A stretch of 64,000 nt of DNA from the NCBI GenBank assembly GCA_016710965.1, contig JADJTW010000010.1:5636-69635 (forward strand), given 5' to 3'. A model generated the notes under the pieces. The model ran no database searches. It was not told the origin of the DNA and saw only the letters and a list, made by a program, of their open reading frames with translations. A program made the translations under genes and the position numbers. Below, piece by piece: positions 1 through 9,531 of this stretch. This DNA comes from Flavobacteriales bacterium (GTDB lineage: Bacteria > Bacteroidota > Bacteroidia > Flavobacteriales_F > PHOS-HE28). Positions within the stretch are counted from its first letter, which is position 1; each line of letters begins with the position of its first letter.

Positions 1-2
1 TC

Positions 3-785
3 ACCATCGGCGAGCCCGATGTACTGGTGATCGATGCGATCGTTGCCATGGACGAGACCTGCCCCGGCACCTGTGATGGAACGATCACGGTGAATGATCC
101 GATGGGAGCGCAATACAGCCTCAACGGCGCCAGCTTCCAGAGCAATGCGCTGTTCACCGATCTCTGCCCCGGCGAGTATCTGATCATCATGCAGGACGCG
201 AATGGCTGCGCTGCCAGCGGATCAGCCAGCATCGGTTCACCGGCTCCGGTCGTCGCTGGCTTCACTTACTCACCGGAGACCTTGCTGGTGAGCAACCCGC
301 TGGCGCAGTTCACCAACGCAAGCACATTCAACGCCTCCTCCTTCAGCTGGGACTTCGGCGGCTTGGGATCGAGCAATGCCGAGAACCCCGCCTTCACGTT
401 CCCAGGTGGCCTGGGCGACACGTACCTGGTCTGCCTCACCGTGACCGACGACAACGGTTGCCCGGATGAGTACTGCGCACCTGTGGAAGTGTTCGATGTG
501 CTGCTGGTGTGGGTCCCCAACGTCTTCACACCCAACGGCGACGACGAGAACGATGGCTTCTGCCCCATCTTCAACCTGCCCTGGGCCGTGAAGGACTACG
601 AGTTCATGATCTTCAATCGCTGGGGCGAGCTCATCCATACCAGCAACGTGGTGCATGCCGAATGGGACGGTTGGTACGTGAACGAGGTTGTGAAGGAGGA
701 CGTGTACGTGTGGAAGATGAAGTGCAAGGACAAGCTCACCAACGAGCTGATCGAGCGCGTTGGGCATGTGACGGTGCTGAAGTAG
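3..785 (+). CDS. C-terminal part of a T9SS type B (CHU_C) adhesin
   Basis: The reading frame is open from the first bases, so the gene begins before the window. The visible part starts with an SprB-like repeat (DGTITVND, then YSLNG and ANGC), followed by a PKD-like domain (SWDFGG, then a VTDDNGC strand). It ends in a gliding-motility-associated CHU_C domain with PNVFTPNGDDEND and FNRWGE near the end. In known Bacteroidota, this tail directs export through the type IX system and non-covalent surface attachment as in SprB. The protein is therefore expected on the cell surface, probably as an adhesin. The ligand cannot be read from sequence. The same tail type closes the 1776-residue protein at 53082. 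Confidence 0.85.
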   Translation, partial: TIGEPDVLVIDAIVAMDETCPGTCDGTITVNDPMGAQYSLNGASFQSNALFTDLCPGEYLIIMQDANGCAASGSASIGSPAPVVAGFTYSPETLLVSNPLAQFTNASTFNASSFSWDFGGLGSSNAENPAFTFPGGLGDTYLVCLTVTDDNGCPDEYCAPVEVFDVLLVWVPNVFTPNGDDENDGFCPIFNLPWAVKDYEFMIFNRWGELIHTSNVVHAEWDGWYVNEVVKEDVYVWKMKCKDKLTNELIERVGHVTVLK

Positions 786-868
786 GTCCGACTCTTCGCT
801 CGACCGTCCTCGCATACCAAGCACCGCGCAGAACCCTTCTGTAGTGCCAGGCGCTTTCCATCGGCGGC

Positions 869-876
869 TACCTTGC
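869..876 (+). promoter_or_regulatory. Putative -7 element (TACCTTGC)
   Basis: TACCTTGC resembles the Bacteroidota -7 consensus TAnnTTTG and ends 4 bases before the GTG at 881. If used, the transcript would have almost no leader. Confidence 0.4.
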
Positions 877-880
877 GGCA

Positions 881-1567
881 GTGATCGCACGCACGTTCCT
901 CTTCTTCACCGCTGTGGTCACCAGTGCGAATGCCCTGGCGCAGGAGCAGGAACCGCTGCGCTGGCGCTTCACCACCGAAGTGATCCAGGACATGCTCCTG
1001 CACCTGAATGCACGCGCCTATCATGTGAGCGGCCGCTGGTCGTACGGCATACATGGCGCCTATCGGCCGAGCCTCTCTCCCGGCGGCGAGGTGAAGCCCG
1101 GAGCAGGACGGGCGGGCGAATACGAGAACCTGCATTGGCGCAACTGGATGCTGCGGGCCTATACCATCGGCCCGTGCATACGCATGAACTTCAAGGGCTC
1201 CACGGGCAACTACGTGGAGGTCGATGGATTCTACAGGCATTGGTGGTTCGACCGCAGGAACGTGCGTTACATCAACGCTGAGGATGTCTCCTTTGATGGG
1301 ATCCGCAGCGAGCGCACCGACGTGCTTGCCGTGCGCCTGTTGTGGGGCGCAGCCTCGGAGCCCGTGTTCAAAGCAGGCCGCAACAGCGCGAACGTGCTGG
1401 AGATCTTCGGCGGCGTAGGATACCGATGGAAGAGCGGGTCGTGGCTGATGCATACCGGAACCTATATGGGGAACCCCGTGTACGAGTACTCGGGAACTGA
1501 AGAAGCAACCATGCCCACCCTGCATTTCGGCATACGGTTGACTCGAGCGGTTCGCAGAGCGGCCTGA
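881..1567 (+). CDS. Outer-membrane beta-barrel-like protein, unknown function
   Basis: 228 residues starting with GTG. The first 21 residues form a signal peptide ending in ALAQ. The rest alternates aromatic and polar stretches (WRFTTEV, RWSYGIHGAYRPS, VEVDGFYRHWWF, GVGYRWKSGSWLMHTGTYMG) typical of amphipathic beta strands and ends in a strand-like HFGIRLTRAVRRAA. I do not recognise a named family. A small outer-membrane protein is the best reading. It is followed by a shared terminator and faces gyrB convergently. Confidence 0.6.
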   Translation: MIARTFLFFTAVVTSANALAQEQEPLRWRFTTEVIQDMLLHLNARAYHVSGRWSYGIHGAYRPSLSPGGEVKPGAGRAGEYENLHWRNWMLRAYTIGPCIRMNFKGSTGNYVEVDGFYRHWWFDRRNVRYINAEDVSFDGIRSERTDVLAVRLLWGAASEPVFKAGRNSANVLEIFGGVGYRWKSGSWLMHTGTYMGNPVYEYSGTEEATMPTLHFGIRLTRAVRRAA

Positions 1568-1602
1568 AGGCATGCCGGCCGGTACGGTACGAACAACAAG
1601 CA

Positions 1603-1629
1603 CGAAGGCCCCGCAGAGCGGGGCCTTCG
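1603..1629. terminator. Bidirectional terminator hairpin
   Basis: A perfect 11-bp stem (cgaaggccccg with cggggccttcg) closes a 5-base loop. It lies between the convergent ends of the barrel gene (1567) and gyrB (1649) and can serve both. Confidence 0.85.
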
Positions 1630-1648
1630 CATGGACTGGTCGCCGTGC

Positions 1649-3628
1649 TCAGACGTCGAGCTTGGCGTAAATCGCGTTCTTCTCGATGAACTCACGGCGC
1701 GGCGGCACTTCGTCGCCCATGAGCATGCTGAAGACGCGGTCGGCCTCGGCACCGTTCTCGATCGTCACCTGGCGCAACGTGCGGCGGCTCGGGTCCATGG
1801 TAGTCTCCCACAATTGCTCGGCGTTCATCTCGCCCAGGCCCTTGTAGCGCTGCACGCCCACGCTCACCTCCTTGTTGCCCTTGCGCATGAACTCGATCAC
1901 CGCGTCGCGCTCGGCTTCGTTCCAGCAGTACACCTGCTCCTTGCCCTTCTTCACCTGGTAGAGCGGCGGTGTGGCGATATACAGGTAGCCCTGTTCGATC
2001 AACGGTTGCATGTGGCGGAAGAAGAAGGTCATGATCAGCGTCTGGATGTGGCTGCCATCCACGTCGGCATCGCACATGATCACGATCTTGTGGTAGCGCA
2101 GCTTGTCCATGTTCAGCGCCTTGGTGTCCTCGGTGGTACCGATGCTGACGCCCAGCGCCGTGTAGATGTTCCGGATCTCTTCGTTGTCGAGGATCTTGTG
2201 CTGCATGGCCTTCTCCACGTTGAGGATCTTGCCGCGCAGCGGCAGGATGGCCTGGAACTCGCGGTTGCGGCCCTGCTTGGCGGTGCCGCCGGCGCTGTCT
2301 CCCTCGACGAGGAAGAGCTCGCTCTGGCTGGCATCCTTGCTCTGGCAGTCAGCCAGCTTTCCGGGCAGGCCGCCGCCGGTGAAGGCTCCTTTGCGCTGGA
2401 CCAGTTCACGTGCCTTGCGTGCCGCGTGCCGCGCGGTGGCCGCGAGGATCACCTTCTCCACGATCTGCTTGGCATCGCGCGGATGCTCCTCGAGATAGTT
2501 CTCCAGCATCTCGCTCACGGCCATGTTCACGGCACCGGCCACTTCGCTGTTGCCCAATTTGGTCTTGGTCTGGCCCTCGAACTGGGGTTCCTGCACCTTC
2601 ACGCTGATCACGGCTGTGAGCCCCTCGCGGAAGTCATCGCCGCTGATCTCGAACTTCAGCTTGTTGGTGGCACCGCTGCTGTCTGCATATTTCTTCAGCG
2701 TGCGGGTGAGCCCACTGCGGAAACCAGCGAGGTGCGTGCCGCCCTCGTGGGTGTTGATGTTGTTGACGTAGGAGTGCAGGTTCTCGTTGAACGAGTCGTT
2801 GTAAACCATGGCGATCTCCACCGGGATCCCCTGCTTCTCGCCCTCCATGTAGATCGTGTCCTCGATCAACGATTGGCGGTTGCCATCGAGGAACTGCACG
2901 AACTCCACCAGGCCCTTCTCGCTGAAGAACACATCGTTCACGAAGGTGCCGTCCTCGTTGGAGCGGCGTTCGTCTGTAAGGGTGAGGCGGATGCCCTTGT
3001 TGAGGAAGGCGAGCTCACGCAAACGGGCGGCGAGCGTATCGTAGTTGTACTCGCTCACCTGGAAGATGGTGGCATCGGGGTGGAAGGTGATGATGGTGCC
3101 ACGCGACTCGGTGGTGCCCGCCTCCTTCACCGGGTACTTGGGCTTGCCTTCGCTGTATTCCTGCTGATAGACCTTGCCATCGCGGTGGACCTCCGCAAGG
3201 AGCATGTCGCTGAGCGCGTTCACGCAGCTCACGCCTACGCCGTGCAGGCCGCCGGATACCTTGTAGCTGTCCTTGTCGAATTTGCCACCGGCGTGCAGCA
3301 CGGTCATCACCACCTCCAGAGCGCTCTTGCCCTCCTTGGCGTGCAGGTCCACCGGAATGCCCCGGCCGTTATCCTTCACGCGGATGCTGTTGTCCGGCAG
3401 GATGTGGACGTTGATCGTGTCGCAATGCCCTGCCAGAGCTTCGTCTATGCTGTTGTCGACCACCTCGTACACCAGGTGGTGCAGGCCCTTCACGCCGATG
3501 TCGCCGATGTACATCGCCGGGCGCTTCCGCACCGCCTCCAACCCCTCCAATACCTGAATGCTATCGGCCGAATATGCCGCCGCCGCCTTCTTCTTCGTTT
3601 CGCTCATTTCCAGTGTTGTCTCGGACAT
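1649..3628 (-). CDS. gyrB: DNA gyrase subunit B
   Basis: 659 residues, complete. GyrB is the ATPase subunit of type II topoisomerase and powers negative supercoiling together with GyrA. Visible motifs in order: GHKL ATPase (VVDNSIDEALAG, DNGRGIPVD, GLHGVG), the transducer domain with a QTKTKLGN-type lysine loop, then TOPRIM (EGDSAGG and DADVDGSHI) and a C-terminal YKGLGEMN block with ending KLDV. The length is in the usual range for the short GyrB form. Two ATGs (codons 1 and 8) are possible; the first is used here. A -7-like TACCTTTG lies 36 bases upstream. ParE is the alternative, but the length and TOPRIM context favour GyrB. Confidence 0.95.
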   Translation of the reverse strand: MSETTLEMSETKKKAAAAYSADSIQVLEGLEAVRKRPAMYIGDIGVKGLHHLVYEVVDNSIDEALAGHCDTINVHILPDNSIRVKDNGRGIPVDLHAKEGKSALEVVMTVLHAGGKFDKDSYKVSGGLHGVGVSCVNALSDMLLAEVHRDGKVYQQEYSEGKPKYPVKEAGTTESRGTIITFHPDATIFQVSEYNYDTLAARLRELAFLNKGIRLTLTDERRSNEDGTFVNDVFFSEKGLVEFVQFLDGNRQSLIEDTIYMEGEKQGIPVEIAMVYNDSFNENLHSYVNNINTHEGGTHLAGFRSGLTRTLKKYADSSGATNKLKFEISGDDFREGLTAVISVKVQEPQFEGQTKTKLGNSEVAGAVNMAVSEMLENYLEEHPRDAKQIVEKVILAATARHAARKARELVQRKGAFTGGGLPGKLADCQSKDASQSELFLVEGDSAGGTAKQGRNREFQAILPLRGKILNVEKAMQHKILDNEEIRNIYTALGVSIGTTEDTKALNMDKLRYHKIVIMCDADVDGSHIQTLIMTFFFRHMQPLIEQGYLYIATPPLYQVKKGKEQVYCWNEAERDAVIEFMRKGNKEVSVGVQRYKGLGEMNAEQLWETTMDPSRRTLRQVTIENGAEADRVFSMLMGDEVPPRREFIEKNAIYAKLDV

Positions 3629-3664
3629 GGTTCCTTTTGTTCAAACCCCCTTTTTCGAGGCTCC

Positions 3665-3672
3665 CAAAGGTA
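3665..3672 (-). promoter_or_regulatory. Putative gyrB -7 element
   Basis: On the minus strand this reads TACCTTTG, an exact match to TAnnTTTG, 36 bases before the gyrB ATG. Confidence 0.6.
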
Positions 3673-3878
3673 CCCTTTCAGCCCCGCCCGTCAGGTCGTT
3701 TTTCCCAACACGGGCGCGGGCTTTGTTGATAATTAACGCTTGCGGGAATGGAGTCCGGCAACATTGGGAAAAGGGCTTTCCAGCTCGGTCTTGAACGACT
3801 GCACGATCAAGTGATCGCCCTCCGGATGCGAACGCCCATCGGTTCGCTCACACGCATGTTGTTCGTCCGTTGAACCGA

Positions 3879-5598
3879 TCAGAACGAGTAGGTGGCACCG
3901 CCCAGGAAGAGGGTGCGTTGCACCGGGTACTGGTACCACTTCTCGTACTTGCTGGCGCTCAGGTTGCTCACATCCACGAAGAGGCTGAGGCGCTTGGTGT
4001 AGCGGTACTCCAAGCCGAGGTAGAGGTCCATGAATCCATCAAGGTCGTGGCGGGAGGTGGTGAAATCGTTCACGAGGTCCGGGTCGCCCGAATACCGGAA
4101 TCCCTTCCGCGGCCCCAGGAAGAGCACCTCCATCCGGGCGATGAGCTTCTGGCGGAGATCATACGAAGCACCGAGCGCCACCTTGTACGGCGGGAGGTTC
4201 CAGGGCTCGTCCTGTACGCGCACGTCATAGGTGTACACATCCACACGGCCATTGAGGCGCAGGGAGCCTGGCAGGCTGTAGGTGAGTTCACCACTGATGT
4301 CGAGGATGTCCACTTTGTCATAGGTCACATCCATGCGGTCGCCGAAAGGGGCATTGCCCTCGTTCACGAAGAGCGGCATGTCCTTTAGGCGGCTCTTGCT
4401 CACGCGCAGGTCGAAGCCTACGTTATTGCCGAAGCTGCCGCGCATACCACCATAGATGTCGTACAGCTTGCTGGTGTTGGCCAGGACGGGCGCGCCTTTG
4501 AGCCAGGGGGTTCTCGCGTGTGAGGCTGCGGAAGCTGTTGCGCTGCCGCGCGCCATCAACACCGGCGTAGGGCACCAGGATGTTGTCGAAGAGGCCGTAG
4601 TGCAGGTAGGCCTGCGGGAAGAAGTGGAAGCTGGTCTCTCCAAGGGCGTCGAGGTACATGCCCACACCCACGCGTACGAGGTACTGTTCCGTACGCAGGC
4701 TCACGTGCGGGGTAAGGCCGATGAGCGTTCCGTTCTGGCGGAAGTCGGGCAGCGAACCACTGCGACTGCCGCGATAGGCGTTGTTATCGATGAGGATGCC
4801 GCCGCCGTAGATCTCCGTTCCGTCCTGCATGCCCAGCTCGGCGGTCACGCGCATGCTGGTCTCGCGGCTTTCGCTGAGGTTGCTGTAGCTGTGGGCTTCG
4901 ATGCCGATGTCGTGCGCGATCCACGTGCTGTCGGCGTATAGGCTGCGGATGCGCCCCCGGAATCCGATGTCGTTGTAGAACTGCTTCAGTGCGTCCTTGG
5001 GCGGGGCCACTGCGTTGTCGATGATGCGCTCGGTGCTATCGTTGCTTTCGTATCCGTAGTAGCTCACGCGTCGGCGGTCGTACAGGATGCCTCCGCCGAT
5101 CTCATGGTTGGGCAGGAAGTGCTTGTAGAAGGCGTCGATGCTGTTGTTGCTGTAGACGCTCGATCCCACATCATCGATCCCCCCATTGCTGCTCATGTGC
5201 TTCAGGTGGATGCCATAGCCGTTCTCGCGCGAACGCGTTTGATCGAAGTACAATTCACCGAGCGGCGTGGTGTAAAGGCCGAATCCCGCCTTCACATAGC
5301 CTTTGTACAGCCGTTGCTGCGCGGCTTCCACCTTCAGCTTCGCCGCTTCCAGGCTATCTACGCGCGCAGGGATCTCGGCCTTCGTCGCCAGCACATCGTA
5401 GCGCACGCTGATCTCGGGCAGGATGGTGTCGATGGGCTCGGGCCGCAGATCGATCTTCTCCGCATTGAGCAAGGTGGGGTTGTAGTCGCCCACGATGGTG
5501 TACTGCCCTTGCGGCGTAGTGGGCTGTGCCATGGCAGGTTGCGCCGCGACGAACGCAACGAGAAGGGCGACGACAGTGATGATGGTCTTCTTCTGCAT
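3879..5598 (-). CDS. TonB-dependent-receptor-like outer-membrane barrel, frameshifted
   Basis: Two reading frames together form one protein of about 572 residues. The first starts at 5598 with a signal peptide ending AMAQ and continues through an N-terminal segment with YTIVGDYNPTLLNAEKIDL and many barrel strands. The second covers the C-terminal half from about 4510 to 3879 and ends in the outer-membrane signature LFLGGATYSF. The frames meet at a run of five G (4506-4510). Removing one base gives a continuous REN-PWLKG reading. No plug domain is obvious, so TonB-receptor-like is a loose name. The gene follows the TPR gene by 3 bases, so they are co-transcribed. A sequencing error is likelier than true decay because both halves are well preserved. 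Confidence 0.7.
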
Positions 5599-5601
5599 GG
5601 T

Positions 5602-8600
5602 CTAGCGTCCGTTGGTGCCGTCGGGCATGGGTATGGTATTGTCCTCGGGCCGTGGTGCATCCTGTCGCTGCACTTCGCTCGCGTTGATCGCGTCCAATCT
5701 TTGTCGCGCCTGTGCCACCAGATCGGGTTCCTGGCAATGGTCGATCACGCTCTGGAGCGTGGCCTTGGCTTGGAAGCGGTCCTCCAGCTGCACGTACACA
5801 TCGCCCAGCAGGATGAAGGCGCGCGCCTTCCAATGGTCGTACGAGGGGAACTTCTTGGCCAGGTCGACGATCTCCGTTTCGGCCTTGCGGTACTGTCCCT
5901 GCAAGTGCCGCACGTAGGCCATGTGGTACTTGGCCTCCGCGCCCAGGGCGTTGGTGCTGCTGGTGGCCACTGCCTTGAATTTGGTGTAGGCGTTCTCCAG
6001 ATCATCCTTCGCCAGCAACCCCTTCGCGATCAGCAGGCCCGCCTCGGCTTTCATGTCGGCGGTGGCATCGTGGTTGGCGGCCACTTTCTCCGCCGCCACT
6101 GCGGCTTCATCGGCGCGGCCCAACTGGCTCAGGCATCGCATGCGGCCGACTTGCGCGGTCAGCGCGCTTTGCGGGAAGGTCGAGATGGGCTCGAGCCGCT
6201 CGAAGTAGTCCAGTGCACCCACCCAACGACCATCGCGGTAAAGGATATCGCTGGCGTTGAACAGCGCTTCCTCCATGAACTGCGCGCCGTTGCGCCGCAC
6301 CACCTCCTCCAGGTCGGGCAGGGCCTGGTCGTATTGCTTTTGTCGGTAGAGGCAATCACCGCGATAGAAGTGCGCGTTCAGCGCGTAGGCGCCCGTGGGG
6401 TATTTGTTCAGGTAGTCGCCGAAGGCGCCGATGGCCTGCGCGCACTTCTCATCGAAGTAAAGGAGCTCGGCACTGCGGTAGTAGGTGCTGTCCAGGCCGA
6501 GCGTGGAAGGATCCACGAAGCTGAGCGAGCGCACGTAGGCGTCATACTCGCTCACGCGGCCCTGGCCCACATAGATGCTCTCAAGACCGGCGAGCGCATC
6601 GCGCGAACCATCGACCGTGGGGTACTTCGCAACGATGGCCTTGAACTGGGCGATCGCATCCTCCACCCTCCCTTGCCGTTTATGTATGAGCGCGGTCTGC
6701 AGCATGGCCTGCCGCACCAGCGGGCTGTTGGGATGCTGCTCGATCACCTGCTGGTAGTAGTTGCGGGCCTCATTGTCGTTCTCCAGGTTGATGTAGGTCT
6801 CGCCCAGCTGGAACTTGGCATCGGCGGCATACCGCGAGTTGGGCATCTCGCTCAACAGGCCCTTCAGCGTGGCGATCTTGCCGGTGTGGTTCTGCAGCAG
6901 GCCCTGGCACACGCCCTTCTGGTATTGGGCGTAGTCGCGGTCCGGCGATCCGGTGCGCATGGCTTCGTCGTACCACTTCACCGCCTGCGCGTTGTCCTTC
7001 AGCACGAAGTAGCAGTCGCCGGCGCGCAGCATGGCATCGGCGCGCTGGCGAGCCTGTCCCTTCGCGGCCACGTAACGGCGGAAGGCCACTGCCGCCTCGT
7101 CGTACTGCTTCAGCTTATAGAAGGCGTAGCCCATGCCGTAGCCCGCCTGCTCGTACAGCTCGGTGGAGTATGCGCCGGGCGAATTGCGCAGGTCGTCGTA
7201 CTTGCGCAGCGCGGCCGTCAGATCGCCTTTGCCATAGTAGCTCTCGGCCATCCAGAAATGCGCACGCGCATTCACGCTCTGGTTCACCGGGAACTTCAGC
7301 GCGCGTTCGAAGAAGAGCGCAGCGTCGGCATACTTGCGGCCCTCGTAGAGTTCTACGCCGCGGTCGTAGGCCAGCTTCTGATAGGCTTCCTTCAGCCGCA
7401 GGTCCTTGTTCTGGATCTCGTCCAATGACGCCAGCGCATCCTCGTAGTTCTTCGTGCGCAGGTAGACGTTCAGGAGGAACTCATAGGCTTCATCGCGGCG
7501 CGGCGTGTTCGGATAGGTTCGCAAGTAGGTGCGCAGTGCAGTGATCGCCTCGTGGTAGGGATCGAAGCTGAGCTCGTAGGCCAGCTTGGCGTATTGGAAG
7601 AGCGCATCTTCCATCACCTTGGGGTCCTTGCCGATCTCGTAGGCCCGCTTGAAGGCGTTGCGCGCGTAGTTCTTCTCGTTCAGCTTCAGGTAGCAATCGG
7701 CCATGTGGTATACGGCCAGCTGGGCTATGCTGTCTTCGGCGTTGGCCACCATGTTGAACTGGTTGAGCGCCTTCTGGCAATCGCCCGTGCGGTAGTACGC
7801 GTAGCCCAGGATATAGCGGTCGCTGCGACTGACGCCGGTGCGCTGTACGCTCTTCTCCAGGTAGGGCAGTGCTTCGGCGTAGTTCCCTGTGCGGTAATTC
7901 GCTTCGCCCGCCAGGCGGTTGATCTCGCCTGCGTTGCGGGTGTTCTGCTGGTCCGCGAGGAGCGGCTTCACATAGGCGTTCAATTCATCGTACTTGCCTT
8001 GCAGGAAGAGCAGCTCGGCGATGTAGGCGGGCACCACCTTCTTGAAGTTCTCGTCGCTCTCGAGCTTGCGGAAGCCGGTGAGCGCCGTTTCGTGATTGCC
8101 CTTCTCGTAGTGGATGTGCGAAGCGTAGTAGAGCGAGGGCGCTCCGTAGAGCCCTTCGGTGCCCGTCACCTGCGAGAACTCGCCGAGGGCCTTCTCCCGA
8201 TCGCCCTCCTGGAAATAGGCGTAGCCGCGCTTGAAGCGGTACTCTTCGGTCTCGTCGGGCGAAAGCGCGAGGCGATCCACCTGCCCGCTCCAATCGATGG
8301 CCTCCTTCCACTTGCGCTGCGCGAAGGCGTGGCGAAAAAGCTCGAAGCGGATGGCAGGCACGTGCAGGTCTTCCGGGTGTTCGTCCATGAAGGCATGCAG
8401 GCGGTAGCCGGCATCGTCGTTGAAGAGGCGCACGGCGCACAGTGCGCTGTAGAACTCGGCTTCCACGCGGGTGGCGTCGTGTCGGTCGGTGATGCGGCGG
8501 ACGACGCCTTCGAATTCGTGCTGGGCCGCGCCGTACTTCGCCTTTCCGTACAAGTCCATGGCGTTGGCCAGGTCGGCGTTGCTGTGGTCGTAGTGCGCTG

Positions 8601-8682
8601 GCCGCTGCGCGAGAACGGGCGCTGCGATGAGCAGGAGCCCGGCGCATGCGATGCGGATCGGGAAGTGCGACAGGTTCTTCAT
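5602..8682 (-). CDS. Large periplasmic TPR-repeat protein
   Basis: About 1026 residues from the ATG at 8682. This start is preferred because it opens a signal peptide (MKNLSHFPIRIACAGLLL, ending VLAQ); an upstream ATG at 8745 would add a proline-rich piece with no signal character. The whole protein is a run of tetratricopeptide repeats, with recurring G-x-A-x-x-x-F/Y and A-x-Y-P patterns such as YDGRKYADAALFFERAL-like units and EQHPNSPLVRQAM. TPR arrays are protein-interaction scaffolds. It probably works in the periplasm with the barrel encoded 3 bases downstream. A minus-strand GAACTTTG just upstream is a candidate promoter. The partner is not known. Confidence 0.85.
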   Translation of the reverse strand: MKNLSHFPIRIACAGLLLIAAPVLAQRPAHYDHSNADLANAMDLYGKAKYGAAQHEFEGVVRRITDRHDATRVEAEFYSALCAVRLFNDDAGYRLHAFMDEHPEDLHVPAIRFELFRHAFAQRKWKEAIDWSGQVDRLALSPDETEEYRFKRGYAYFQEGDREKALGEFSQVTGTEGLYGAPSLYYASHIHYEKGNHETALTGFRKLESDENFKKVVPAYIAELLFLQGKYDELNAYVKPLLADQQNTRNAGEINRLAGEANYRTGNYAEALPYLEKSVQRTGVSRSDRYILGYAYYRTGDCQKALNQFNMVANAEDSIAQLAVYHMADCYLKLNEKNYARNAFKRAYEIGKDPKVMEDALFQYAKLAYELSFDPYHEAITALRTYLRTYPNTPRRDEAYEFLLNVYLRTKNYEDALASLDEIQNKDLRLKEAYQKLAYDRGVELYEGRKYADAALFFERALKFPVNQSVNARAHFWMAESYYGKGDLTAALRKYDDLRNSPGAYSTELYEQAGYGMGYAFYKLKQYDEAAVAFRRYVAAKGQARQRADAMLRAGDCYFVLKDNAQAVKWYDEAMRTGSPDRDYAQYQKGVCQGLLQNHTGKIATLKGLLSEMPNSRYAADAKFQLGETYINLENDNEARNYYQQVIEQHPNSPLVRQAMLQTALIHKRQGRVEDAIAQFKAIVAKYPTVDGSRDALAGLESIYVGQGRVSEYDAYVRSLSFVDPSTLGLDSTYYRSAELLYFDEKCAQAIGAFGDYLNKYPTGAYALNAHFYRGDCLYRQKQYDQALPDLEEVVRRNGAQFMEEALFNASDILYRDGRWVGALDYFERLEPISTFPQSALTAQVGRMRCLSQLGRADEAAVAAEKVAANHDATADMKAEAGLLIAKGLLAKDDLENAYTKFKAVATSSTNALGAEAKYHMAYVRHLQGQYRKAETEIVDLAKKFPSYDHWKARAFILLGDVYVQLEDRFQAKATLQSVIDHCQEPDLVAQARQRLDAINASEVQRQDAPRPEDNTIPMPDGTNGR

Positions 8683-8813
8683 CAAGCGATCAAAGTTCAA
8701 GGGGCGGTCGCGGGGGGGTGGCTTCGGCGGCTCGTAATTATCCACGCGGAAGTGTTGGCGCTATGGCAAGGGTCGTTCCATGAATCCAACGGATGCCTTA
8801 CCCCACGAATTGC

Positions 8814-8821
8814 CACCTTTG
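8814..8821 (+). promoter_or_regulatory. Putative ftsE -7 element
   Basis: CACCTTTG, one base off TAnnTTTG, 16 bases before the ATG at 8838. Confidence 0.45.
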
Positions 8822-8837
8822 GCCGCGAACCATTGCG

Positions 8838-9527
8838 ATGAGCGAAGGACCCATCATCATGCTTGCCTCAGCGCGCATTTTCCAGCGCGAGAACCTGGTG
8901 CTCAACAACGTTGACATCACCGTCCACAAAGGCGAATTCCTCTACCTGATCGGGCGCACGGGAAGCGGCAAGAGCAGCCTGATGCGCGTGCTTTACGGGG
9001 ATCTACCGCTCACCGAGGGCGAGGGCTTCTGCTGCGGCTTCGACTTGCGTAAGCTCAAGCGCGCCCAAGTGCCCTACTTGCGCAGGAAGATCGGCATCGT
9101 ATTCCAGGACTTCCAGCTGCTGTCGGACCGTTCGGTGAACGAGAACCTCCTCTTCGTGCTGAAGGCCACAGGATGGGTGGACCGCAAGAAGATGGACCTG
9201 CGCGTGCATGAGGTGCTGGAGAAAGTGGGCCTTGCCAACAAGGGCTACAAGATGCCCCACGAGCTTAGCGGCGGCGAGCAGCAGCGCGTGAGCATCGCAC
9301 GTGCGCTCTTGAACGACCCCGAGCTGATCCTCGCCGATGAGCCCACCGGCAACCTCGACCCTGAGACCACTGAGGAGATCCTGGACCTGCTCTTCGCCAT
9401 CAGCCAAAGCGGCCGCAGCGTGATCATGGCCACGCACGACTACACGCACATGAAGAAGCTGAACACGCGGGTGGTGCGCTGCGAGGATGGGAAGTTGCTG
9501 GAGCTAGGCGTGGTGAACGCCGTGTAG
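8838..9527 (+). CDS. ftsE: Cell division ATP-binding protein FtsE
   Basis: 229 residues, the usual FtsE length, from the ATG at 8838; an earlier frame start at 8793 is not needed. ABC ATPase motifs are complete: Walker A GRTGSGKS (about 39-46), Q-loop VFQDFQLL, signature LSGGEQQR, Walker B LILADEP, the D-loop NLDPE and switch histidine ATHD. FtsE with membrane partner FtsX normally controls cell-wall hydrolases at the septum. No ftsX lies beside it here, which is common in this phylum. It faces a glycosyltransferase gene convergently with a gap of only 4 bases. Confidence 0.88.
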   Translation: MSEGPIIMLASARIFQRENLVLNNVDITVHKGEFLYLIGRTGSGKSSLMRVLYGDLPLTEGEGFCCGFDLRKLKRAQVPYLRRKIGIVFQDFQLLSDRSVNENLLFVLKATGWVDRKKMDLRVHEVLEKVGLANKGYKMPHELSGGEQQRVSIARALLNDPELILADEPTGNLDPETTEEILDLLFAISQSGRSVIMATHDYTHMKKLNTRVVRCEDGKLLELGVVNAV

Positions 9528-9531
9528 GCGA

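Noticed and set aside
1631..3736. 701-codon open frame on the plus strand opposite gyrB
   Set aside because: It is a shadow of gyrB in GC-rich DNA; composition is low-complexity (His, Val, Leu, Ala rich) with no domain.
5104..8841. Long plus-strand open frames opposite the TPR gene (5104-7428 and 7552-8841)
   Set aside because: They mirror codon bias of the real TPR gene and have no recognisable domains.
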